From Candidatus Magasanikiibacteriota bacterium (GTDB lineage Bacteria; Patescibacteriota; Patescibacteriia; Magasanikbacterales; 2-02-FULL-50-9b), in the NCBI GenBank assembly GCA_943355025.1, contig CALRDW010000001.1:1-60014 (forward strand): a stretch of 60,014 nt of DNA, given 5' to 3'. Positions 8,366-14,225 of this stretch are shown here, piece by piece (position 1 is the first letter of the stretch; each line of letters begins with the position of its first letter). Under the pieces are notes generated by a model that was given only the letters and a program-made list of their open reading frames with translations, was not told the origin of the DNA and made no database searches. A program made the position numbers and the translations under genes.

Positions 8366-8494
8366 ATGAGCGCAGGAAAAATGAACAGCATCGGCCGCCG
8401 GAGTGGTCGACTATCATCGAAAAAAATTTTGGTCCGCAACGTTCCGCGTGCATCAAAAAGTCCTATTGGAGGTCATCCGAGAAAGACTAAGTGA
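8366..8494 (+). CDS. Small highly basic protein, unrecognised
   Basis: Forty-two residues starting MSAGKMNSIGRRSGRLSS, with about a third K or R. It has a near-consensus promoter ending 35 nt upstream and a strong terminator (8511-8543) 17 nt after the stop. The second ATG (8381) has an AGGA motif 4 nt upstream and may be the real start, giving 37 residues. The composition suggests binding to RNA, ribosome or DNA, but no family is recognised. Promoter, ORF and terminator together are the argument that it is real. Confidence 0.55.
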   Translation: MSAGKMNSIGRRSGRLSSKKILVRNVPRASKSPIGGHPRKTK

Positions 8495-8510
8495 TTTTTG
8501 ATGTTTTAAT

Positions 8511-8543
8511 AAAAAATACCCACCAATCGGCGGGTATTTTTTT
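8511..8543. terminator. Bidirectional intrinsic terminator
   Basis: AAAAAATACCCACC pairs with GGCGGGTATTTTTT around a short loop. A-run and T-run on either side serve both the small basic gene (plus strand) and the lipoprotein gene (minus strand, ends 8563). Confidence 0.85.
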
Positions 8544-8562
8544 GTCAGTCAACCAGCAATTG

Positions 8563-9120
8563 TTATTGCATGTAGACCGAGCCCATTATCTTGTCGATCG
8601 CGTCTGTTTTTGCTGGCGCCTGAAACACAACCATGTAATTGATGCTCCAGAATGCAATATTGAACTTAAGATCTGTATATTCTGCTGCACCTGCTATGTA
8701 TTCGTATCCAGGTGTTTTTCGGTTTCCCTCGATCATGAAGGGTTTAACATTTTCTGCGGTTTTTAAGTGGTACATTTTAGTAAAACTTTCTTGCCAGTCT
8801 TTATAGCTGGTGGTTTGTTCTTTTGGAATTTCATTAATATAGAGTTTTGAGTCAGGTGTTCCGTCTGTATAATAACCTGATTCGTTGTATGTAATTTTAC
8901 CGATTGGTTCAAGCGTTACAGCACCTGTGCTGTCAGTTCTCGCAAATTTCCAATTGCTTGGAAATTTCATGGTCACAACTTCTTTACCTGATACGCTGTC
9001 TGTATACGTTGCTGTCTGTTGCGCTGAGTCACCAGACGCAGAGCTACCTGTTTGGCCGCAACCAGCACCACTGAGCAGGAGGGCACCAATCATGGACGAG
9101 GCGATGAAGAGCTTTTTCAT
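8563..9120 (-). CDS. Lipoprotein of unknown function
   Basis: The protein has 185 residues. The signal peptide MKKLFIASSMIGALLLSGAGC ends in a lipobox (GAGC), so it should be lipid-anchored on the outer face of the membrane. After a Gly/Ser/Gln linker comes a single beta-rich domain (VVTMKFPSNWKFARTDSTG...YMVVFQAP). That layout is reminiscent of PsbP/Mog1-like lipoproteins, but the resemblance is weak and no active site is visible. A TATACT box at 9146-9151 (minus strand) gives a leader of about 20 nt. The promoter region is shared divergently with the cassette at 9200. Confidence 0.75.
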   Translation of the reverse strand: MKKLFIASSMIGALLLSGAGCGQTGSSASGDSAQQTATYTDSVSGKEVVTMKFPSNWKFARTDSTGAVTLEPIGKITYNESGYYTDGTPDSKLYINEIPKEQTTSYKDWQESFTKMYHLKTAENVKPFMIEGNRKTPGYEYIAGAAEYTDLKFNIAFWSINYMVVFQAPAKTDAIDKIMGSVYMQ

Positions 9121-9199
9121 ATCGTGAAAAATTTTTAATAGTTACAGTATACACGATCGTTGAAAAAACAAAAGTGTTTAAGATGTTCTATCTTGTATG

Positions 9200-9228
9200 T
9201 TGACAAAAACAGGGAATTGTGCTATAGT
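9200..9228 (+). promoter_or_regulatory. Cassette A promoter, TTGACA-17-TATAGT
   Basis: Perfect -35 (9200-9205), 17-bp spacer and TATAGT (9223-9228) preceded by TGC. The start is expected near 9235. The 77-nt leader has small hairpins (CTTGT/ACAAG at 9262-9277; GCACA/TGTGC at 9286-9298) just ahead of a GAGG Shine-Dalgarno. Confidence 0.85.
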
Positions 9229-9311
9229 TTTTTGCTCGCAGGTGAGCCCGCAGTGGGTAATCTTGTTTGAGCACAAGAAGTGAGCGCACAAAATGTGCAG
9301 AGGAAAATGTC

Positions 9312-9884
9312 ATGAAAACTAGCGAAAAAACAGTCGCGGAAGACGTAACAAACGAAAATGAGGGCTGGAAGCCCGCCTATCCGAAACTCACTGTTTTGGC
9401 GGGTGTCCTGGTGACTGTTGCTGTGTTTTGGGGGTTTTGGGCTCTCCTGGAGAACCACGTGCGAACTTTGAAGGCTGCTGCGAGCGTGGAGAAAGCTCAG
9501 CTCGAAACGGTGCAGAAGGGTCTGCGTGCGGCCCACACCGCTAAAATGACGCAGTATCTCAAGCAATTTGAAAAACTCGATGCTGTCGATGACCTTCAAG
9601 AAGAAGATCTGAACGCTGTATTGCAGGAATTTTGCACGGTCGCTGCCGTGCACCGCAGCCAGCCAGTTGGGCGCTTCGTCTACTTTGTCGAATTGAACTA
9701 CTCTCTGGAATGCGCGCGTGCTGTCGCCGTTACGCGTTCATCGCACATGGCAAATCGTTACCAACCGTTTAACCAGGCACACAATTGCGAGGCCGCACAG
9801 CATGGAAAATTGCTGCGCGTGGTCTGCCACGGTTACAACTGGCCAAACGGTTTGATGCCACAAGAAAGAGCCAGAACAGAGTAA
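9312..9884 (+). CDS. Single-pass membrane protein, cassette A, unknown
   Basis: This 190-residue protein has an acidic cytoplasmic N-terminus (1-25), one transmembrane helix (LTVLAGVLVTVAVFWGFWAL) and an alpha-helical, coiled-coil-prone stretch (ENHVRTLKAAASVEKAQLE). A Cys-containing exported domain with four cysteines follows. I chose ATG 9312 because GAGG sits at proper spacing; the in-frame start at 9267 has none. It is the only gene between its own promoter and terminator. No homologous family is recognised. Its well-formed expression signals contrast with the neighbouring core genes. Confidence 0.75.
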   Translation: MKTSEKTVAEDVTNENEGWKPAYPKLTVLAGVLVTVAVFWGFWALLENHVRTLKAAASVEKAQLETVQKGLRAAHTAKMTQYLKQFEKLDAVDDLQEEDLNAVLQEFCTVAAVHRSQPVGRFVYFVELNYSLECARAVAVTRSSHMANRYQPFNQAHNCEAAQHGKLLRVVCHGYNWPNGLMPQERARTE

Positions 9885-9929
9885 CAGCGCTTGCTGTCCG
9901 TAATCCGTTACTCTGCCGCTCTGTTCCCG

Positions 9930-9963
9930 CCGACGTACCGCTTTCATGCTGCGTCGGTTTTTT
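9930..9963 (+). terminator. Cassette A terminator
   Basis: CCGACG (9930-9935) pairs with CGTCGG (9952-9957), followed by a T-run. It separates cassette A from the convergent lectin-like gene ending at 9968. Confidence 0.8.
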
Positions 9964-9967
9964 ATTT

Positions 9968-10756
9968 TTATAGCTGCTGCGCTACAATGTTTGATACTTG
10001 AACATTCGCATCTTCCGTGTAGAAGCCATATTGGCCGTCAGCAGTTAGCTGATCGTTGCCTGACATGGCGTAGGAAACATATTGTTTGCCATTGACTGTC
10101 ATGGTCACTACGTTGTTTTTTACGTTAAGCACAACGTTGTACGTGTCGTTGACTGGGAAAATATCTTGATTGAATGTAGAGGTGTAGAGGAAGTCCTGAG
10201 CATTATTCAAGAGGGATTCTCCCATTTCAACACCGTAGCCCTGCGGTTTCAAGACAATGTACTTGAATTTACCATCTGGTTTGTATCCGAAGAGTATCCA
10301 ACCAGTTTCCCACGGATTTGGTGTGGAACCTGTGCGAAGCTGCTGAATGGTTTTCATTGTGTAGCTCAATTGAAACGGTTGTTTGAGTGTTTGTGAACTC
10401 ACGACAAGTGAGGCGTGTGTTTCGCTCGGCTGTGTTGCGGCCTGTGGAGCCATGTTTAACTGTTGAAGCGCTGAGTTCCATGTAACAGAACCGTAACCAT
10501 CAAAAATTGTCGTTCCCCATGGGATTGATGTTGAAATTATGTTTGGCGCTGATGGCTGTGTTGGCGCCACTGGTAGGGGTGCTGGTGCCGGAGATGGATC
10601 CAGTGGGGCTGCCTCGGAGTTAGTTTTTTTATAAGAATGATGTGTCTTTGTGTTCTTTGAAGTTCTGGTAGCGCTTGTCTTTTCGGCTGCAAATGTAGGC
10701 GTCGCTGAAACGAGCAGCGCTGTTGCAATAGTGATTGTGGAGATTTTTTTCAACAT
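9968..10756 (-). CDS. Secreted lectin/glucanase-like (concanavalin-fold) protein
   Basis: A 262-residue protein with a clear signal peptide (to about TPTFA). A basic/Ser-Thr region and a proline-rich linker (PSPAPAPLPVAPTQPSAP) precede a C-terminal domain of about 180 residues. Its strand pattern (FQLSYTMKT..., GWILFGYKPDGKFKYIVLKP, YNVVLNVKNNVVTMTVNGK, GQYGFYTEDANVQVSNI) matches concanavalin A-like jelly rolls such as DUF1080 or laminin-G-like carbohydrate-binding domains. Sugar binding at the surface is likely; hydrolytic activity cannot be inferred. It is monocistronic. Confidence 0.7.
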   Translation of the reverse strand: MLKKISTITIATALLVSATPTFAAEKTSATRTSKNTKTHHSYKKTNSEAAPLDPSPAPAPLPVAPTQPSAPNIISTSIPWGTTIFDGYGSVTWNSALQQLNMAPQAATQPSETHASLVVSSQTLKQPFQLSYTMKTIQQLRTGSTPNPWETGWILFGYKPDGKFKYIVLKPQGYGVEMGESLLNNAQDFLYTSTFNQDIFPVNDTYNVVLNVKNNVVTMTVNGKQYVSYAMSGNDQLTADGQYGFYTEDANVQVSNIVAQQL

Positions 10757-10779
10757 ATTGAATATGAGAAATTAATTAA

Positions 10780-10917
10780 GCACTGAGTTTGTTGTATAGG
10801 CCGTACTGTTATATACGGAAAAAAGAGACAAAAGGTTTCAAAACTAATTGAAGTTTTGCACAGCTTGAGCATTTTGACACTGGTTGGGGCTCAAAGGAAC
10901 ATTCTATAACTCAGTGC
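10780..10917. repeat. Branched palindrome with outer stem and three arms
   Basis: A perfect 10-bp outer repeat (GCACTGAGTT 10780-10789 with AACTCAGTGC 10908-10917) encloses three hairpins. These are CCGTA/TACGG (801-805/814-818 of 10 kb), CAAAACT/AGTTTTG (839-845/852-858) and TTGAGC/GCTCAA (865-870/889-894). It fills the gap between the lectin-like gene and the cassette B promoter. No ORF is supported. It may be an RNA element, part of a divergent regulatory region or an insertion remnant. Confidence 0.5.
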
Positions 10918-10924
10918 ACCACCA

Positions 10925-10953
10925 TTGACAACGCCGCTGTTTTATGATATAAA
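10925..10953 (+). promoter_or_regulatory. Cassette B promoter, TTGACA-17-TATAAA
   Basis: The -35 (10925-10930) and -10 (10948-10953) boxes have 17-bp spacing. The start near 10960 is immediately followed by a long leader hairpin. Confidence 0.8.
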
Positions 10954-10962
10954 TGATGGTTC

Positions 10963-11026
10963 GAATTGGTGAGTGCGCTGCACATTGAGGTGTTTAGCGC
11001 TCTCGCCAATTCAACAACCAGGCGAG
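10963..11026 (+). promoter_or_regulatory. Cassette B leader with alternative hairpins
   Basis: A 17-bp stem (10963-10979 with 10996-11012; one G-T pair, one mismatch) forms at the 5' end. Part of its right arm, CTCGCC (11002-11007), can instead pair with GGCGAG (11021-11026), which abuts the GGGAGGG Shine-Dalgarno. The two structures are mutually exclusive, as in translational switches. No ligand or protein is implied. Confidence 0.45.
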
Positions 11027-11039
11027 GGAGGGTCTGTCC

Positions 11040-11768
11040 ATGAATGGTATTTTGGGGTTTCTGATGATTTTGTTTGTCGTAAGCGCGTGCGGCGCAGTAC
11101 GAGTTAAGGAAGAAGCAAAAAAGGAAACTAAGAGTCTGTTCCGACCCGACCAGCTTGCTGAGATGCAGTTGGTGGTCGAGTCCCTGCAGGCCTATGAAAA
11201 AAAAGTCATTGGCGCGCTGTGGAATGAGAACGAGAAGATTCACATCTCAGCTGAAGAAGCTTGCGTGCAGTACAAAGTCGCCGTGAAACGATGTGGCCAC
11301 GGATTTCGTCCCGACCATGCTCTTGCTGACTCCGAGAATCAATGGTGTGAGGATCAGGCCGCGGAGCTTCTTGCGAAAATTCAAAATTGGGCAGAGCGTA
11401 AGCTTCGATTGTGCGCCGCCATGCGTGCTGCTTACGAAAAGCGGTTTGAGATGGGTAAGCCGCTTGTTGCGCTCTTGCTCATGGAAAATTCGGCACATGT
11501 GCGATACCGCGCGACGATGCTTAGTGACGGCTATGAGGTTGGTGTAGAACTCAGGCCGCTTTACGCGACCTACGATATCTACGATATCGGCTTCATCTTG
11601 GACACTAAAGTGTCTAAACTGCCACATGACTCCTATCAGCGCGCTTTGCTGATCAAGGAAGTTGAAAAGGATTGGCGCGCTGTAAACCACGCGGCGATCG
11701 AGACAGCTGATTATGTGGGCGCGCTGAAGTTTGAAGCGGACGCTCCGAAGGTTATTACGCTGTTCTAA
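11040..11768 (+). CDS. Lipoprotein, cassette B, unknown
   Basis: A 242-residue protein. The short signal MNGILGFLMILFVVSACG has a lipobox (VSAC), so it should be a membrane-anchored lipoprotein facing outward. The mature part is alpha-helical and charged with four scattered cysteines. A region around residues 145-185 (AHVRYRATMLSDGYEVGVEL...YDIYDIGFILD) is more beta-like. The Shine-Dalgarno GGGAGGG lies 7 nt before the ATG. Promoter, leader hairpin and terminator are private to this gene. No family is recognised. Confidence 0.75.
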   Translation: MNGILGFLMILFVVSACGAVRVKEEAKKETKSLFRPDQLAEMQLVVESLQAYEKKVIGALWNENEKIHISAEEACVQYKVAVKRCGHGFRPDHALADSENQWCEDQAAELLAKIQNWAERKLRLCAAMRAAYEKRFEMGKPLVALLLMENSAHVRYRATMLSDGYEVGVELRPLYATYDIYDIGFILDTKVSKLPHDSYQRALLIKEVEKDWRAVNHAAIETADYVGALKFEADAPKVITLF

Positions 11769-11810
11769 TAAAACCCACGTTGTACACAGAAAAATCAACA
11801 ACAAATTAAG

Positions 11811-11857
11811 GGCCCCGTCACCACAGTGAAATATATGTGGTCGCGGGGTCGTTTTTT
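11811..11857 (+). terminator. Cassette B terminator
   Basis: GGCCCCG/CGGGGTC with an inner ACCACA/TGTGGT stem, followed by a T-run. Its 3' arm (11835-11850) is identical over 16 nt to that of the terminator at 19032-19080. Confidence 0.85.
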
Positions 11858-11910
11858 ATATCAAGAGCTATTAAAATTACTTATTTTTAGCTAAATATTC
11901 AGGGCCAGCA

Positions 11911-11939
11911 TTGACAAAACCGCCAATATGTGGTATGCT
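11911..11939 (+). promoter_or_regulatory. Cassette C promoter, TTGACA-17-TATGCT
   Basis: The -35 (11911-11916) and -10 (11934-11939, preceded by TGG) boxes have 17-bp spacing. A 6-bp hairpin CTTGGC/GCCAAG (11947-11952/11960-11965) begins right at the expected start. Confidence 0.8.
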
Positions 11940-12007
11940 TTTTTGTCTTGGCAAACTCTGCCAAGCGACCAGTTTCTTTCAAACGATCCATTACTCAAGG
12001 AGTTCCC

Positions 12008-12676
12008 ATGAAAGCGTTTACACGGATTTTGGTCCTATTTATGCTGGCCTTGGCACTTGTGCCGGCGTGCGTTGCTGAAAATCAGCCGGAAGTGTCGGTG
12101 ATCGACGAATCTGGAATTACGGCCGTGAGCCCAGATCAAATTGAACTGGTGTTCAACGTCAAATACACCGCGGCGGATCGGGCAAAACTTGCCGTCGTGC
12201 CGTTCAGCAAAGAGGATCTGATCGCTGCGCGCAATCAGAACTTCGTTCTCGTGGCCGGGTATCCGATTACGCTTGCAGAAATGCATGCGGCAAAAACGTT
12301 TATCAATGAGGACTACGATGAATTTATTCGTTACCTCACTGAACCGTTAGCTAAAGAGCCGGTTGGAGTACGCTGGTTTCTGATTCGGAAAGGGCTATTG
12401 TCTTGGTCAGAGCATGCGCCGTATGCGGAACAATCCGCCTTGGTTCCTCATGGTGAGCAGATTCCGCCGACGCGTGACATTGTGTTTGCGACATTGGCGT
12501 TGTATCTCACAACGGGTGAGCGGATGCTGGGCAACAGAATGGCGAGTTCAAGCGACCTAAGCCCTGCATATGGGCGGACGTTTGTTGGCCTCTCTGGAAA
12601 CAAGGTTTTCATTGACTTTGAACCGAACGATGAGGGACACCTGGGCATGGGCGTGCTCACAACCATCGAGCCTTGA
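12008..12676 (+). CDS. Exported protein, probable lipoprotein, cassette C, unknown
   Basis: This 222-residue protein starts at ATG 12008 with AAGGAG 5-6 nt upstream. An N-terminal hydrophobic signal ends LALVPAC, which could be a lipobox (Cys about 20), although Pro at -2 is unusual. The mature part begins acidic and reads as a mixed alpha/beta domain (ELVFNVKYTAADRAKLAVVPF ... KVFIDFEPNDEGHLGMG). No catalytic motif or family is recognised. It is a single-gene unit between its own promoter and terminator; a longer frame from 11930 would start inside the promoter. Confidence 0.75.
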   Translation: MKAFTRILVLFMLALALVPACVAENQPEVSVIDESGITAVSPDQIELVFNVKYTAADRAKLAVVPFSKEDLIAARNQNFVLVAGYPITLAEMHAAKTFINEDYDEFIRYLTEPLAKEPVGVRWFLIRKGLLSWSEHAPYAEQSALVPHGEQIPPTRDIVFATLALYLTTGERMLGNRMASSSDLSPAYGRTFVGLSGNKVFIDFEPNDEGHLGMGVLTTIEP

Positions 12677-12703
12677 TCCGCGTCGTGGTTATACAACCAC
12701 AAA

Positions 12704-12741
12704 CTTCTTCGCTAGCTGCAAAGCTGGCGGAGAGTTTTTTT
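12704..12741 (+). terminator. Cassette C terminator
   Basis: CTTCTTCGCTAGCT pairs with AGCTGGCGGAGAG around a GCAA loop and is followed by a T-run. A separate 6-bp hairpin (GTGGTT/AACCAC, 12685-12700) precedes it. Confidence 0.85.
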
Positions 12742-12806
12742 ATTTAATTCTTTTTAAGAAAATTATTTTAGGTGAGATACTACCCCAAAGTTGACCAAGG
12801 TGAGAG

Positions 12807-12835
12807 TTGACAAAAGCGCTGTTTTGTTGTATAGT
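12807..12835 (+). promoter_or_regulatory. Cassette D/E promoter, TTGACA-17-TATAGT
   Basis: The -35 (12807-12812) and -10 (12830-12835) boxes are perfectly spaced. A CCTGC/GCAGG hairpin (12843-12857) starts within 1-2 nt of the predicted transcription start. Confidence 0.85.
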
Positions 12836-12913
12836 ATTCAGTCCTGCAAAAAGCAGGCAACTGCATTATTTAGAGAACCTTAACAATAAAACAATAAGGA
12901 ATTGGGGGGTATA

Positions 12914-13588
12914 ATGGCGCATTATTATCGAGTGATGATTTTTGGACAAAATGTTAGATTGAATAAGCTTTCGCAAATGGCAGACTATGCTTTTGCTGCA
13001 GAGATTTACTCTGATCCTGAATCACAGTGGCCAGGCCACGAGCGTGTACTATTCGATTGGGCGCAGGTTCCTGATGACCTTACCGTCGCGGGCGGGAGTA
13101 TCAGATACGCTGTCTATCTCATGTATCGTGATACAGTCATTCGGCGATTCACGAATGTAGAAGATTTACGGTATTATGGTTGGCAACAGCTTAATCCGAA
13201 TGCTGCAGCGATTGTGGAAATTGAATCCAGGCTGGTTATGTACCGTGCACGTTTTCGCGAGGTCAGCAATAGCGAAGGGGATTTTCGTGATTATCGCGTC
13301 CGCACATTTCAGTTTGATCCGCAGCGTGGGTGCCTGAGTTGTATGTTGCCTGAGTTACTTGACGGGTTTCGCGTCGTGTACGTTCCACGGATGGGCAGCC
13401 GTCTGTGTGTAGCCGTGGAGCCGGGCGTTCCATATGCCTGCAGATTTTCGCATGTCTGCATTGAGCATCTGCCAAAGGCTGAACGACCAGGTTTCCAGCT
13501 GATCGAGGTGATCGTGCAGCATGAACATTTTGATCCAGTCGCGAAGATCGCATGGTTGCAGGCACAAATTGCTGCGGGTAATCCGTAG
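12914..13588 (+). CDS. Soluble protein, cassette D, unknown
   Basis: A 224-residue protein without a signal peptide or membrane helix, so probably cytoplasmic. The sequence is rich in aromatic and Arg residues (MAHYYRVMIFGQNVRLNKL, YRARFREVSNSEGDFRDYRV). Five cysteines sit in the C-terminal half, including CLSC and CRFSHVC spacing that might bind metal. I chose ATG 12914, preceded by a G-run and AAGGA; a TTG at 12902 would add four residues. It is the first gene of a two-gene unit with the next ORF 12 bp downstream. No family is recognised. Confidence 0.7.
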   Translation: MAHYYRVMIFGQNVRLNKLSQMADYAFAAEIYSDPESQWPGHERVLFDWAQVPDDLTVAGGSIRYAVYLMYRDTVIRRFTNVEDLRYYGWQQLNPNAAAIVEIESRLVMYRARFREVSNSEGDFRDYRVRTFQFDPQRGCLSCMLPELLDGFRVVYVPRMGSRLCVAVEPGVPYACRFSHVCIEHLPKAERPGFQLIEVIVQHEHFDPVAKIAWLQAQIAAGNP

Positions 13589-13600
13589 TGGAGGAATTCA

Positions 13601-14128
13601 ATGCTCTTTAATCCTGTCACAAGAGGTGCTCATCGGTCACTGAGCCGAATTGAGGCATACGGATGTATCATCGTAGTGATGATATCTGCAGGTGTTTGGA
13701 AATATCAGGCTGATGCGCCGGCACGCGCTGAGGAGGCACGGCTCGCTGCTTTTGGAAAATCTCCGGAGTGGGTTGAAGCCACACGTCCAGATCTTCGGCT
13801 CATCTCGTCAGAATTTTTTAGCGGGTCAGGCACACTGCTTGTTGAAAATCATTCAGGCTCGTGTCGAACGATGCGCGAATTGATTTCTGAAGCCGCAAAA
13901 ATCCGCGGGTACAAAGCGGGACACCGGTTCCTGGTTGGTACTCCACCGGATGACGTGCTTGAACGCGTTTTGGAGCGCGGTGGACTCGACTTCGGTCGTT
14001 GTCGCGTCTTGGTTTGGACGGGGAGGGCGTCCACTGGAGACCCCGACCAATCATTGGTTGAAATTGCGGACTGCGATTTCTTTCCAATGACACGTTGCAT
14101 CAGCCACACAGAACTGTTGGGCTGGTAA
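13601..14128 (+). CDS. Single-pass membrane protein, cassette E, unknown
   Basis: This 175-residue protein is preceded by GGAGG 6 nt before its ATG. One transmembrane helix (IEAYGCIIVVMISAGVWKY) is followed by an exported or peripheral domain. That domain has four cysteines and an alpha/beta pattern (GTLLVENHSGSCRTMRELISEAAK, RCRVLVWTGRA). It is co-transcribed with the gene at 12914 and shares its terminator. The pairing of a soluble Cys-rich partner with a membrane partner hints at a complex, but this is inference only. Confidence 0.7.
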   Translation: MLFNPVTRGAHRSLSRIEAYGCIIVVMISAGVWKYQADAPARAEEARLAAFGKSPEWVEATRPDLRLISSEFFSGSGTLLVENHSGSCRTMRELISEAAKIRGYKAGHRFLVGTPPDDVLERVLERGGLDFGRCRVLVWTGRASTGDPDQSLVEIADCDFFPMTRCISHTELLGW

Positions 14129-14134
14129 GTAATT

Positions 14135-14193
14135 GCACCCTGCCTTTAATGGCAATTTTGATCACGACGTGATTGAAAGGGTGCTATTTTTTT
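14135..14193 (+). terminator. Cassette D/E terminator, branched
   Basis: The outer stem GCACCCT/AGGGTGC (14135-14141/14178-14184) encloses two smaller hairpins and is followed by a T-rich run. Confidence 0.75.
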
Positions 14194-14208
14194 ATTTGTA
14201 ACTTCATG

Positions 14209-14214
14209 TATAAT
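14209..14214 (+). promoter_or_regulatory. -10 box of the helicase gene
   Basis: A perfect TATAAT ends 11 nt before the ATG at 14226, so the mRNA leader would be only about 5 nt. No -35 box is evident. Confidence 0.6.
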
Positions 14215-14225
14215 GAGCGCCACAT

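Noticed and set aside
8191-8490. 99-codon plus-strand frame across the divergent promoter region
   Set aside because: It runs through two promoters and overlaps the supported small basic ORF in another frame.
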